Positions 9,701 through 17,589 of a stretch of 64,000 nucleotides of DNA are shown here, piece by piece; within the stretch, counting starts at the first letter, position 1; every line of letters starts with the position of its first letter. Location: assembly GCF_014647375.1 (NCBI RefSeq), contig NZ_BMPB01000001.1, positions 62,001-126,000 on the forward strand. Reading direction: 5' to 3'. The notes below the pieces were generated by a model. It did not search any database and had not been told where the DNA came from. It worked only from the letters and a program-made list of their open reading frames with translations. This DNA comes from Parabacteroides faecis. GTDB lineage: Bacteria > Bacteroidota > Bacteroidia > Bacteroidales > Tannerellaceae. The position numbers and the translations under genes were made by a program.

Positions 9701-10387
9701 GGGGACGGCCTCATCGTACTGTTTACTTTTTACCAGATAATCGGCATAAACTGCGGCATACTGATTCAGATTTTTCCGGGGAATCCCGTTGGTATTCAAT
9801 TTTCCCAAAATATCTTCGGACTCATAGAACCAGTCCATCTCCGAATAACAGCGAGCCTGCCACAAACGGGCCTCAGCTACTACTTCTTCGTCTTGTGCAT
9901 AATGGCGGGCAATATAGGAGAAGGTTGCAGATGCCTGCAGGAAGTCGGCATTATAGAATTGCCCCTGTCCGATCAGCAACCAGCATTTCTTCAGGAAAGG
10001 ATTGTATTCTTCTTTTTCCTGGAAAGCGCGTTGTTTGGGATCGTTACGCCAACCCGGTTTTTTGGCCGGTTTCGCTTTGATCGAGTGGAGTTTGATGGCT
10101 TTATTGCCTTTCTCGATAGCACGGTCGAAAGGGCCGCCGGTCTCTTTCTTGTCTTTAGGTTGCGCACTGATCGGATACATGTGGATCATTTCGGAATAGC
10201 TTTCCTTATACCCGGTCTGCATGGAGTTCAAGGCTTCATCAAAAGAAGTCTTTCCGTTAAAATAGATGTTGTAACGGGATGTAAAAGAATGGTAGAACCG
10301 GCTTGCCTTGGTGTTTTTCTTCGTACTGCACGACCAAAGCAAGAGTACCACGAACAATGAAATTATATAGTAAAAACCTTTCTTCAC
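6758..10387 (-). CDS. Large TPR-repeat lipoprotein, PorW/SprE-like, with charged coiled-coil tail
   Basis: This 1209-residue lipoprotein starts with a GTG codon: MKKGFYYIISLFVVLLLWSC is a complete signal peptide with lipobox and no ATG is near. The start of the mature protein (CSTKKNTKASRFYHSFTSRYN) resembles PorW/SprE, lipoproteins of the type IX secretion/gliding machinery. That assignment is from memory of the family and not certain. Several TPR units fill about residues 120-400 (for example YFKTAIKAEKNKLQRTRMKY and ALGNVYLNREDTANAIKNYE) and again about 590-760. The region near 960-1080 is rich in Pro, Glu and Val, and the last 130 residues are an unbroken Lys/Glu/Arg coiled coil. Basic residues after the Cys suggest that it faces the periplasm. 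It sits in a housekeeping island, not in a glycan locus. Confidence 0.72.
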   Translation of the reverse strand: MKKGFYYIISLFVVLLLWSCSTKKNTKASRFYHSFTSRYNIYFNGKTSFDEALNSMQTGYKESYSEMIHMYPISAQPKDKKETGGPFDRAIEKGNKAIKLHSIKAKPAKKPGWRNDPKQRAFQEKEEYNPFLKKCWLLIGQGQFYNADFLQASATFSYIARHYAQDEEVVAEARLWQARCYSEMDWFYESEDILGKLNTNGIPRKNLNQYAAVYADYLVKSKQYDEAVPYFKTAIKAEKNKLQRTRMKYLLGQIYAAQDQDGLAYKMFNEVAKASPPYELEFAARIRQTEVFSGANYQKVVKMLHRMAKNDKNKDYLDQVYYALGNVYLNREDTANAIKNYELGVEKSTQNGLEKAICQIKLGDLYFTMRDYIKAQPCFSGALSGIQKEYKDFKRVSKLSAVLDELVVHVEAVHLQDSLQTLAKMPETERLAAIDKIIEQVKKEEEEAKALAEKEAYLADQAAKGTGINRPGTETGGIVLPTSSGGAAFYFYNPSTVSQGKAQFQRKWGRRTLEDNWRRRKKEMSTFDEEPLDETEMAEGEAGVVGPDGQPLPADSLEAGLPEVASDDPKSREYYLQQLPFTQEEVDASNIIIEDGLYNMAMIYKDKLEDLPLSIEAFEELERRFPDNSHRLESYYQVYLMALRTGNTALAAEYKAKMINAFPNEDYTIAISDPNYEYNIRMMDSVQDSIYQATYNSYLASDTVSVRRNFRNVSAKYPLATLMPKFMFLDALTYVQAGDAEGFKAALKALVEKYPTADVTELAGEMLKGILRGRTLMQGSITGMTWNLRFGLGEDGSLSAADSARTFTAEANTPYRMILMYPAGSVDKNQLLFAVAAYNFANFMVKEFDLAFEEAGPMSMLNISGFTGIEEILQYYKMIYGKDGYAQALDKNVAILPISEDNYETLMRGKTLEEYISFFEENFGEKAPELATRWKNRMLVEEEKQKEAEAEAAETGMESPDEEQPEAIEQPEGETPSKEIKSVRKKETPVEETEKAAEQPATKDSIPETAVPDTVVSVPVPEIKAPADTVSVQPSVPDTTIISASQDTVPAVQAPEERKELTLKEIEAIRKREAEEEAARKEEARKEFEAQQKAEKELQEQKAKERAELLKKQEEEEKALLKAKVDREKQLEQERKDKLKQAEADRKAKMKAREELRKQKEREYKERLKQKEKERKQKEKAYKETLKAKEKARREARKAKEAAAAARKR

Positions 10388-10434
10388 GTATAATGTGCGC
10401 TCTTTATCATATAATAAACTGGAAAGAGACTGTT

Positions 10435-11247
10435 TTATTGCCTTTTCGTAAAGAATAATACAGCTTTAAGGATCAAAAAGATCATTACCAGCACCAGAAT
10501 TATGAAAGCCCCCGAAGGCACGTTCAGGAAATAGGAAAGGACCAAACCGGTCACACAGCTCAGGAAACCAAGACCGATACTTCCCCAGATGATCTTTTTA
10601 AAGTCGGAGGTAAACAAATTAACCGTTATTTGCGGTAAGGTCAGCAAGCTCATTAATAACATAATACCGACCAGGCGGATAGAGAGTACGATGGTCAGTG
10701 CAATGAAGAACATCATCATATACTCGATCCATTTGACATGGATATGCTGCGTCTTGGCAAAGTCACTGTCGAAAGCGACATAAACAATTTCACGCAGGTA
10801 AAGGGAAAAGACCGCGATCAGAACAACAGCTAATGCAGCCACCCAGATGATGTCGGTCATAGAGATCGTCAGAATATTACCGAACAAATAAGCAGAGAGG
10901 TTCGGCGAATAGCCGGGGGTAAGGAAAATAAAAATAACCCCCAACGCCATACCTAACGCCCAGACACCGGCAATTGCCGAGTCTTCCCGAACGTTCTGCG
11001 TCTTGCTCGCCCACTCCACCCCAAAAGCGGACAGGACAGAAAAGAGCATCGCCATCAGGATGGGATTCGTCCCCAGGTAAAAACCAAGTCCCAGACCTCC
11101 GAAAGAGGCATGTGTTATACCGCCGCTAATAAATACCAGCCGACGTGCGACAACGTATGTCCCAACAATACCGCAGGTGATGGCAGTTAGCAAGCTGCCC
11201 AGCAAGGCATGTTGAAAAAAAGTATATTGTAATAAATCCATATTCAT
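10435..11247 (-). CDS. Metal ABC transporter permease, ZnuB/MntB family (ABC-3)
   Basis: This 270-residue integral membrane protein has eight or nine hydrophobic segments. It carries ABC-3 family blocks: QHALLGSLLTAITCGIVGTY at the N-terminus, VFISGGITHASFGGLGLG near residues 38-55, and RLVGIMLLMSLLTLPQ near residue 190. It should form the membrane channel for zinc or manganese uptake with an ATPase and a binding protein. Neither partner gene is adjacent, so the metal cannot be decided here. An ATG two codons downstream (11241) is an alternative start. A three-unit 22-bp repeat array lies 64-129 bp upstream and could be its operator. Confidence 0.88.
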   Translation of the reverse strand: MNMDLLQYTFFQHALLGSLLTAITCGIVGTYVVARRLVFISGGITHASFGGLGLGFYLGTNPILMAMLFSVLSAFGVEWASKTQNVREDSAIAGVWALGMALGVIFIFLTPGYSPNLSAYLFGNILTISMTDIIWVAALAVVLIAVFSLYLREIVYVAFDSDFAKTQHIHVKWIEYMMMFFIALTIVLSIRLVGIMLLMSLLTLPQITVNLFTSDFKKIIWGSIGLGFLSCVTGLVLSYFLNVPSGAFIILVLVMIFLILKAVLFFTKRQ

Positions 11248-11310
11248 TCCGTATGATGGTTCGTCTTATTTGTGCAATCTTTTCTTTATATCCAGTACGA
11301 GGTGCAGAAA

Positions 11311-11376
11311 GTTTCACCAGTAAGAAACAACTGTTTCACCGTATAGAAACAAGTGTTTCATTAGGGAGAAACAATA
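11311..11376. repeat. Three tandem 22-bp repeats, each a TGTTTC-N8-GAAACA dyad (array 1)
   Basis: Units lie at 11311-11332, 11333-11354 and 11355-11376. Each has GTTTC, eight bases and GAAAC, with four bases to the next unit. The dyad TGTTTC-N8-GAAACA is perfect in units two and three and has one mismatch in unit one. The 22-bp period is about two helical turns, so half-sites would face the same side. The array lies between the small membrane protein gene and the metal permease gene, both on the minus strand. It could be an operator array or a set of three tandem hairpins in RNA. Confidence 0.8.
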
Positions 11377-11410
11377 TTTATGTCGAACACTTGTCGACGT
11401 TCTCTACCGT

Positions 11411-11830
11411 TTAATGTATTCTTCTCTCACCGACAATAAGGAATGCTTCATCCTTCAGTGCATCCGGCAGGTTCACGCCACGAAGCTGCAGGCTACGGAG
11501 CCATCCGGCCACCTCTTCCGACTGCAAGGTATAAAGCACTTCGCGGAATTCATCGACGGCATCCTCTTCATACTCATCTCCCTCCAGTCCCCGGAAACGA
11601 TCCAGTTCCTCGTCATCGTAATATTCGATCTCTTTGCTGACGGCAGCCAACAGACTGTCACGCTCACAGGTCTCATGCTGGCCGCAACATTCTTCGGGAA
11701 TTTCACGCGCTTCAGGTATCTCGCTGATCTCCCCGCGTTCCAGCATCTGCTGCAATTTTTTATTCCTGAAATAACCGGCTATGGCTGCAATAACGCCCAG
11801 CACGATAACACCAATGATAATATACCACAT
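11411..11830 (-). CDS. Small N-terminally anchored protein of unknown function
   Basis: This is a 139-residue protein with one N-terminal transmembrane helix (MWYIIIGVIVLGVIAAIAGY) followed by a short basic stretch, so the rest is probably cytoplasmic. The middle is acidic (EYYDDEELDRFRGLEGDEYEE split over residues 67-90). A Cys pair (ECCGQHETC, near residue 48) could bind a metal or form a disulfide. The end, from about residue 95, is a helical domain with AGWLRSLQLRGVNLPDALKD. I do not recognise a catalytic motif and assign no function. It sits between aroA and the metal permease gene. The start is preceded, three bases away, by four heptamer repeats. Confidence 0.75.
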   Translation of the reverse strand: MWYIIIGVIVLGVIAAIAGYFRNKKLQQMLERGEISEIPEAREIPEECCGQHETCERDSLLAAVSKEIEYYDDEELDRFRGLEGDEYEEDAVDEFREVLYTLQSEEVAGWLRSLQLRGVNLPDALKDEAFLIVGERRIH

Positions 11831-11833
11831 ATT

Positions 11834-11861
11834 AGTTGACAGTTGACAGTTGACAGTTGAT
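11834..11861. repeat. Four tandem heptamers (AGTTGAC)
   Basis: AGTTGAC is repeated three times, with a fourth copy ending in T, immediately upstream of the ATG at 11830 and between that gene and the end of aroA. On the coding strand it reads GTCAACT. It occupies the ribosome-binding region, so changes in copy number would alter the spacing there. Confidence 0.85.
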
Positions 11862-11893
11862 AATTACAAATGCCTGGACTGTCTGTTATATTA

Positions 11894-13123
11894 TTAAATT
11901 TCAGTTATATCAAACCCTGCCTGCTTTAAGTCCTCCCAATAAGCAGGATAACTCTTCGTCACCACTTCCGGCTCGGCTATTTTTAATCCCTGCGGCAAAA
12001 TCAGTGCAGCCGGGGCAAATGCCATTGCCATACGGTGGTCTTCATAGGTCGCAATAACCGGGTCCATTTCCGGTTCGCACCGTTCCCCGTTCCACTCCAG
12101 GATACTGTCATTACTGTCAGTTAGCAGATAACCCAGTTTGCGAAGTTCTGTTTTCAGTGCTTCGATACGGTCGGTTTCTTTTATCTTCAGACTCTGAAGT
12201 CCGGTGAAACGGAAGGGGATATTTAGTAACACGCAACAGACAACAAAGGTTTGAGCCAAATCCGGTTCATTGACGAAATTATAGAGTAGCTTCTTTGTCA
12301 CATTACCGGTATGTTTCAACCGGACACCCCGATCTGTGAAGACCGTTCCGACACCCAGTTGCGCAAACAGTTTCGCACCGGCGGCATCGCCCTGCAAGCT
12401 GTTTTTGAAAAGACCGAGTAGCTCTATTTCGGCATTTTTCGACAAAGCCATAATGGAATACCAGTAAGAGGCGGCACTCCAATCCGACTCCACGGTAAAA
12501 CGGATCGGTTTATATTCCTGGGGAAGTATCCTGATAGTCTGTCCGTTCCAGGTTGCTTTCACCCCGAACTGTTCCATCAATTGTAACGTCAGATCGATAT
12601 AAGGGCGGGAGATAATATTTCCTTCCAGATTTAATATCAATCCATTCTCCATCAGAGGTGCAACCATCAACAGAGCCGAAATATACTGCGAACTGACGCC
12701 TCCTGCCAACGATATCTCACCTCCCTGCAAAGCGCTTCCGAAAATACGCAAAGGTGGATAACCTTCCTTCTCGATATATTCAATGCGGGCACCTAATGAG
12801 TTGAGTGCATCGACCAGCAGTTTGATCGGGCGGTTTTTCATCCGCTCCGTTCCTGTGATCGTCCATTCACCCACTATTTTAGAAAGGAAAGCAGTAAGGA
12901 AGCGCATGGCGGTCCCGGCAGCCTTTATATCGAAATCACGACTATCGGAGTTCAGCGCCCTAACCATCACCTCCGTATCATCACAGTCGGAAAGGTTCTG
13001 TATATCATAAGGACTATAACTCAGGGCATTCAATATCAATGCACGGTTACTGATGCTTTTGGAAGCAGGAAGTTGTACGGAAGCCCGGATAGCTCCTTCC
13101 GGGCTTTTTATGAGATATTTCAT
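11894..13123 (-). CDS. aroA: 3-phosphoshikimate 1-carboxyvinyltransferase (EPSP synthase)
   Basis: This 409-residue enzyme joins shikimate-3-phosphate and phosphoenolpyruvate in the shikimate pathway to aromatic amino acids. It shows the N-terminal LPASKSISNRALILNAL substrate-binding block (about residues 18-34), the AGTAMRFLTAFLS block (about 69-81), the ETDRIEALKTELRKLG block (about 320-335) and DHRMAMAFAPAAL (about 360-372). The length is close to that of other Bacteroidetes AroA proteins. It is a cytoplasmic housekeeping gene with its own likely promoter 30 bp upstream. Codons 7-15 form a strong hairpin in the DNA, noted separately. Confidence 0.97.
   Translation of the reverse strand: MKYLIKSPEGAIRASVQLPASKSISNRALILNALSYSPYDIQNLSDCDDTEVMVRALNSDSRDFDIKAAGTAMRFLTAFLSKIVGEWTITGTERMKNRPIKLLVDALNSLGARIEYIEKEGYPPLRIFGSALQGGEISLAGGVSSQYISALLMVAPLMENGLILNLEGNIISRPYIDLTLQLMEQFGVKATWNGQTIRILPQEYKPIRFTVESDWSAASYWYSIMALSKNAEIELLGLFKNSLQGDAAGAKLFAQLGVGTVFTDRGVRLKHTGNVTKKLLYNFVNEPDLAQTFVVCCVLLNIPFRFTGLQSLKIKETDRIEALKTELRKLGYLLTDSNDSILEWNGERCEPEMDPVIATYEDHRMAMAFAPAALILPQGLKIAEPEVVTKSYPAYWEDLKQAGFDITEI
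13081..13110 (+). other. Hairpin followed by a T-run inside the 5' end of aroA
   Basis: AAGCCCGGA at 13081-13089 pairs perfectly with TCCGGGCTT at 13098-13106 across an 8-base loop. On the plus strand the stem runs into TTTTTA, giving the form of an intrinsic terminator that would stop plus-strand transcription antisense to aroA. On the aroA mRNA it is a stem about 18 nt after the start codon. Confidence 0.5.
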
Positions 13124-13152
13124 TGCTTTTGTCTGTTCTTTAAATTAGAAGA

Positions 13153-13160
13153 CAAAAGTA
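13153..13160 (-). promoter_or_regulatory. -7 element for aroA
   Basis: TACTTTTG on the minus strand matches the Bacteroidetes -7 consensus TAnnTTTG and lies 30 bp before the aroA ATG. I see no good TTTG at the -33 position. Confidence 0.5.
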
Positions 13161-13194
13161 CGGAAAATTCCGGATAGTTAGGTGACCTTTTCTT

Positions 13195-13234
13195 TTATAA
13201 TACAAACAAGGAGATACCTTAACGGCATCTCCTT
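13195..13234 (-). terminator. Intrinsic terminator ending the locus B operon
   Basis: On the minus strand AAGGAGATGCC (13234-13224) pairs with GGTATCTCCTT (13218-13208) through one G-U pair around a 5-base loop. A T-rich stretch (GTTTGTATTAT) follows. The wobble pair works only in the minus-strand RNA, so the terminator serves the DUF4998 gene that ends 11 bp earlier. Confidence 0.8.
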
Positions 13235-13245
13235 CGCTTTTTACA

Positions 13246-14409
13246 TCACTCTGTTCCTAACACATATACCTCTGATATAGAAGCAGACGGAGAACGATGA
13301 CTTTCCGTAATGACTAACTTCATGTATCGGGCCTTCTTCGTTTCTCCCAATACAATCGTCCTGGCATTCGGATTTTCCGTTTTTTCAAATTCCACTTTTC
13401 CGACAATTTCCCAACTATGGTTATCCGTACTGATTTCAATATGAGCGGTCTTCAAATCCGTATTACTCTGCCTTTTAGCGATAGTTATACATTTTACGTT
13501 TTTTACCGTATTCATATCAATCGAAATATAATGCGGTAACTGAGCCGTAGTAGCCTCCCATTCACTATGCCAAAACGTTGAAGGATCATTATCTATAATC
13601 AAAGCTGCACGACCATTGGCTCCTTCACCTGTCGGTTCTTCCGAAGAAAAATCAATTATTTTCCAAACTGTTCTGTCCAATTTCGGATATTCAGGGAAAT
13701 TATCATCCAAAGAACCATCTCCGACATAATAGGTCGGAAACTTATCGACAGGAGAATCCAGTTCAAACTGATCCAATGCATCTTTTTCAGGTAAAAACAT
13801 TGTTTTGTAATAGTACTCACCCCCTAATACATAATCGTCAATCACAGTCACGGTCTCCGAAGCCGGAATATCAATTGTTTTCTTCTCCCCGGTTTTATTC
13901 GTATAAGTAAATAAAATACCCGAAGAACTTCCGGCATCACCCCAATACAAATTGACTTTATCCGCCAATGCTTCCACTCTCTTAATTTTTCTGGGACTTA
14001 AAGTCGATTTATAAATATCCCCGTAAATAGTACCTGGTATTTCATATCCTATAGATAAACTATTATCCATCCCGACATGATACAAATTAAAAATAAACGT
14101 ACCTTCCGGCATATCATCCAAAATATGAGTGAAATAACCGTCTTTATCTATTAAGCCTCTGTCAATTGGGAAACTAATCGAATCCTGTTTATCATTCCAA
14201 TAAATTTTACCTGAAGTAATACGCGGATCCGTATTTATTTTCCACATAAATTTGATCCGATTGATTCCTCCCATAGCAGTAGCGGAATCCGCTCGCCCGA
14301 TATAATTTATTTCTCCCCGGTCCAAATATTCCTTAATATTATCATTCATTCCATCGCAGGCAAGCAGGAATAAAAATGAAAAGCAGTATAAAATAATATT
14401 TCTATTCAT
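13246..14409 (-). CDS. DUF4998-type lipoprotein with C-terminal F5/8 type C (discoidin) domain
   Basis: This 387-residue protein begins with a lipoprotein signal (FSFLFLLACDG). The N-terminal half (INYIGRADSATAMGGINRIK onward, about residues 34-230) is the DUF4998 type, usually two beta-sandwich repeats. From about residue 245 there is a discoidin-like carbohydrate-binding fold: DNDPSTFWHSEW, HYISIDMNTVKNVKCITI, and the closing ARYMKLVITESHRSPSASISEVYV. It is the last gene of locus B, 22 bp after the DUF4959-type gene. The likely role is a surface glycan-binding protein that helps the SusCD pair capture its ligand. No catalytic residues are evident. Confidence 0.85.
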   Translation of the reverse strand: MNRNIILYCFSFLFLLACDGMNDNIKEYLDRGEINYIGRADSATAMGGINRIKFMWKINTDPRITSGKIYWNDKQDSISFPIDRGLIDKDGYFTHILDDMPEGTFIFNLYHVGMDNSLSIGYEIPGTIYGDIYKSTLSPRKIKRVEALADKVNLYWGDAGSSSGILFTYTNKTGEKKTIDIPASETVTVIDDYVLGGEYYYKTMFLPEKDALDQFELDSPVDKFPTYYVGDGSLDDNFPEYPKLDRTVWKIIDFSSEEPTGEGANGRAALIIDNDPSTFWHSEWEATTAQLPHYISIDMNTVKNVKCITIAKRQSNTDLKTAHIEISTDNHSWEIVGKVEFEKTENPNARTIVLGETKKARYMKLVITESHRSPSASISEVYVLGTE

Positions 14410-14431
14410 AATTCTTATTTAATTGGATAGT

Positions 14432-15625
14432 TCATTCTTTTATTTCACCCCAGAAAGAAATTTCCGAAATGTGCATCATATCACCTCCACTCCAGGTCGA
14501 CTCTACTTCGAACCGGATATAGCGGATAGGGGGAGAATCCAAGGGGAATTCAAATTCAAATCCTTGTGCTGCATATTCTACATCTTCATTAGTTATAGGG
14601 CCGTCTTCACCCGAAGGTTTGAAACTATAACAATCCATCATATAATTCCAATCATTTTTAAATCCTCCCTGTACCCAATAACTGTTTTCATGGTTATCAA
14701 GCTTTAAACTTGTGGTACCATAAATCTTCCATCTTTTCAAATTATGATGCTTAAATTCATAACCGATTCTAGGCCATAATGTATAACGGCTTAATTTGGC
14801 AGTCACTCCTAAATCAATAGTAAAATACATGGGTGTTTTACCTGAACTGGTATGGAATCCCTGGTCACCGACAATGTCGTCAAACATTTTGTTGAATTCC
14901 CAACCACCGAGGTTTGTCTCATTATCACCCATCAGAATCTGGCGGTTAAACTTCGACTTATCCAGTTTCATTTCAAAATAAGGAGTAAAGAAACCTTTCA
15001 ATGTATCTGAATAATTATCCCAACGGTCACGGATCACAGTTGCATATTCACGCTTGGAATCATCAAATCCGTGCAAAGAATATTTGCCTTCAGTCGCACT
15101 GGTATAAACAACATCCGCCACATTCAGATCGCCGACAGAATCAGCTGCAAGCACATAAATCGTCAAATCCGATTTATTTTCATTTTTCCATTTCAACTGT
15201 ACGCCGCCAAATCCTTTTTCCATAGTCATTGACTGAAAAACCAACTCAACCGGAGGTGTTGTCGGATTAATAGTGACTTCTACCGGGTCGGATTGATTGT
15301 TACTGCGGTCTACACAGCATAATTTAATTGTTTGTGGATCTGTCGAACCAAACCCTTCTACCACTAATGAATTAGTATACATAGACGAAGTTGTATTTTT
15401 TTCCACTCCATTAATTGTATAATAAGCTTTTACACACAGTAGATCATCATCTTGCGGTAAATCATAAGTTATTTCAGCTCCGCCAGGCAAATTCTCTACC
15501 CTAGGATTCCTGATCGACCCGGGAGCAACGTTATCAGTGGCAGGCTGTCCCACAAACTCTTCCTTACAGCCGTTAAACAAAACGACCAACAAGAAGGTAG
15601 TAACAATATATAATAAACGTTTCAT
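14432..15625 (-). CDS. DUF4959/DUF5126/DUF5000-type surface lipoprotein (locus B)
   Basis: This 397-residue lipoprotein has the lipobox FNGC. The next residues, KEE, match the acidic signal that sends Bacteroidetes lipoproteins to the cell surface. The N-terminal part (about residues 25-120, with NPRVENLPGGAEITYDLP) is of the DUF4959 type. A second sandwich is at about 125-215. A discoidin-like DUF5000 domain closes the protein (TPMYFTIDLGVTAKLSRYTL to IRYIRFEVESTWSGGDMMHI). It follows susD by 29 bp. I infer a surface glycan-binding protein of the SusE/SusF type. The paired DUF4959 and DUF4998 genes are a common endpoint of susCD operons of this kind. Confidence 0.87.
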   Translation of the reverse strand: MKRLLYIVTTFLLVVLFNGCKEEFVGQPATDNVAPGSIRNPRVENLPGGAEITYDLPQDDDLLCVKAYYTINGVEKNTTSSMYTNSLVVEGFGSTDPQTIKLCCVDRSNNQSDPVEVTINPTTPPVELVFQSMTMEKGFGGVQLKWKNENKSDLTIYVLAADSVGDLNVADVVYTSATEGKYSLHGFDDSKREYATVIRDRWDNYSDTLKGFFTPYFEMKLDKSKFNRQILMGDNETNLGGWEFNKMFDDIVGDQGFHTSSGKTPMYFTIDLGVTAKLSRYTLWPRIGYEFKHHNLKRWKIYGTTSLKLDNHENSYWVQGGFKNDWNYMMDCYSFKPSGEDGPITNEDVEYAAQGFEFEFPLDSPPIRYIRFEVESTWSGGDMMHISEISFWGEIKE

Positions 15626-15654
15626 TCTTGAATCTTTTAAATTTAGTGATCAAA

Positions 15655-17577
15655 TTAATTCGAAGTTCCCCAGCCAAAATTCTGGATAAGATTAGGATTG
15701 ACATCCAGCGAGTTTTGTTTGATCGGGAAAAGATAATTCTTAATACTGAATTGAGGTTGAGTCAGAACTTTCACTTCATAGTATTCAGTCGTATTTTCAC
15801 CTTTCACATTCCATCCTGTAATCGGCTTCTTAAATTCACTTTCCGCTTCTTTCCAACGCAGCAGATCCCAATAAGGTTCGCCCTCAAAAGAAAGTTCGAT
15901 CATGCGTTCACGATGTATAATCTCACGCATGCCTTCTTTTGTATTCACTTTAGATGAATTGGTTGAATACTTAGTCCAACTTTCTTTCACCCCTTCCAGT
16001 CCGGCACGTTTCCTTACTTCGTCAATCCAAAAATAAACGTCGTTATCGGGAGTGCTTTTCGACTCATTCAATGCTTCAGCATACATCAGGTAAAGATCGG
16101 CCAAACGGATTACCGGAAAAGAATAACGTTTGGAAGTCCAGTTACTCCCATTAATAACACTTTCCACTCCCACCAGTTTCTTGGGAAGATAGCCGGAAGC
16201 CGAATATTTCTCAGCAGCTGTCATACCACCAGTCTGTCCTTTTTTCATCTGGGCATAATTCAGTTTCGAATAGTCCTGATCACCAACAACACCATTACCA
16301 TAAATGATACAACCATCGAAACTTAACGATGCATAAAACCTCGGTTCACGTTTCATATGAAGATTAGCAGTTTCATAACCTTCTTTCAGATAATAACGTT
16401 CCTCTTGCGATACAATACCTGTTTTATAACGGTTGGCATAGTCCCATGTTTTATCTTCCTCAATAGGTACACCATGGTTACTATAAAAACGCTCAGCAAC
16501 CTGGATAGTCGGCGACATCATAGAAATAACAGGGGCAGAAGCCGGGGCATTTTGTAACCTTACGGCAGCCACTTGTTGCAGAAAATTATCATTCTTTGTG
16601 GAACCCCATAGAATTTCCTTATTCCATCTTTCCGTAACAGCACCGCGTACATTTAATTTTATACGAGTAGAGTCACTAATCGGATCAAATCCTTGATAAT
16701 AATAAAGGCCTGCACCATGGCTTTCTGCAAAATCGATCGCTTGCTTTATTGCTTCGGCAGCTACAGTCCACTTTGCAGGATCATAAGATGTTGAAAATAG
16801 GTTGCGTCCTTTATTATCTTTTATATTCGTATAGAAAGGGTTGCCATTAAAAATGGGACTGGCACATAAAGTCAAGGCTTTGGCTTTTAATGCCAATGCG
16901 GCAGATTTGGTAATTCGTCCCATTTCCTGTGTCTGATTTTGGATATCATCGGGAAGATCTTCCAAACAATCATCTAACAAATCTGCTATGTATTTGACAA
17001 CATCGTCTACAGGTTCACGATATACGCGTACCTCTTCCGGGGTAGAAGAAACAGGTAGATTTTCATCCACGATTGGAATCGGTCCATACTTTCTCAATAA
17101 ATAAAAATGATAATAAGCTTTTAAGAATTTGACTTCAGATACCCATCTGACTTTCTCATATTCTTCCAGATCGACCGGTTTGTCTATATTTTCAAGGAAA
17201 ATATTACAATCACGTATAGCAATAAACAAATTACCGGCACCATTTCCTCCATCCCAGGAGTTTAATAGAGGATCGTTCGAATTCTGACCGTCTCTTGCTA
17301 ATTTCCAGGCATATAGATTATTACTATTATCAAAATACCACCATCCTTCCGGAGCGATCCAACTTTCATATCCTCCCAATAATGCTTCATTTGCATTAGG
17401 ATCAACCGGATTAGGCAAGTAAGAATAACAAGTAAACAAATATTTTTCCGCGTTAACCCGATTATTGAACGCATGGTCAATTGTAGGAATATTATCAGGA
17501 ACCACATCCAGATAATCACTGCATGAACTTAATGTGGTTAAGCTTATAAAGAGCAATAATGCATTAATTATTTTCAT
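15655..17577 (-). CDS. SusD/RagB-family lipoprotein (locus B)
   Basis: This 640-residue protein starts with a lipoprotein signal (LTTLSSCSDYLDVVPD) and is of full family length. It shows SusD hallmarks: KFLKAYYHFYLLRKYGPIPI near residue 150, ALALKAKALTLCASPIFNG near 225, and the C-terminal block RLADLYLMYAEALNES to IELSFEGEPYWDLLRWKEAE, ending with NPNLIQNFGW. It binds glycan at the cell surface and lids the SusC encoded 12 bp upstream. The substrate is not predictable, since no enzyme is encoded in this locus. Confidence 0.96.
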   Translation of the reverse strand: MKIINALLLFISLTTLSSCSDYLDVVPDNIPTIDHAFNNRVNAEKYLFTCYSYLPNPVDPNANEALLGGYESWIAPEGWWYFDNSNNLYAWKLARDGQNSNDPLLNSWDGGNGAGNLFIAIRDCNIFLENIDKPVDLEEYEKVRWVSEVKFLKAYYHFYLLRKYGPIPIVDENLPVSSTPEEVRVYREPVDDVVKYIADLLDDCLEDLPDDIQNQTQEMGRITKSAALALKAKALTLCASPIFNGNPFYTNIKDNKGRNLFSTSYDPAKWTVAAEAIKQAIDFAESHGAGLYYYQGFDPISDSTRIKLNVRGAVTERWNKEILWGSTKNDNFLQQVAAVRLQNAPASAPVISMMSPTIQVAERFYSNHGVPIEEDKTWDYANRYKTGIVSQEERYYLKEGYETANLHMKREPRFYASLSFDGCIIYGNGVVGDQDYSKLNYAQMKKGQTGGMTAAEKYSASGYLPKKLVGVESVINGSNWTSKRYSFPVIRLADLYLMYAEALNESKSTPDNDVYFWIDEVRKRAGLEGVKESWTKYSTNSSKVNTKEGMREIIHRERMIELSFEGEPYWDLLRWKEAESEFKKPITGWNVKGENTTEYYEVKVLTQPQFSIKNYLFPIKQNSLDVNPNLIQNFGWGTSN

Positions 17578-17589
17578 ATTTTACATGTA

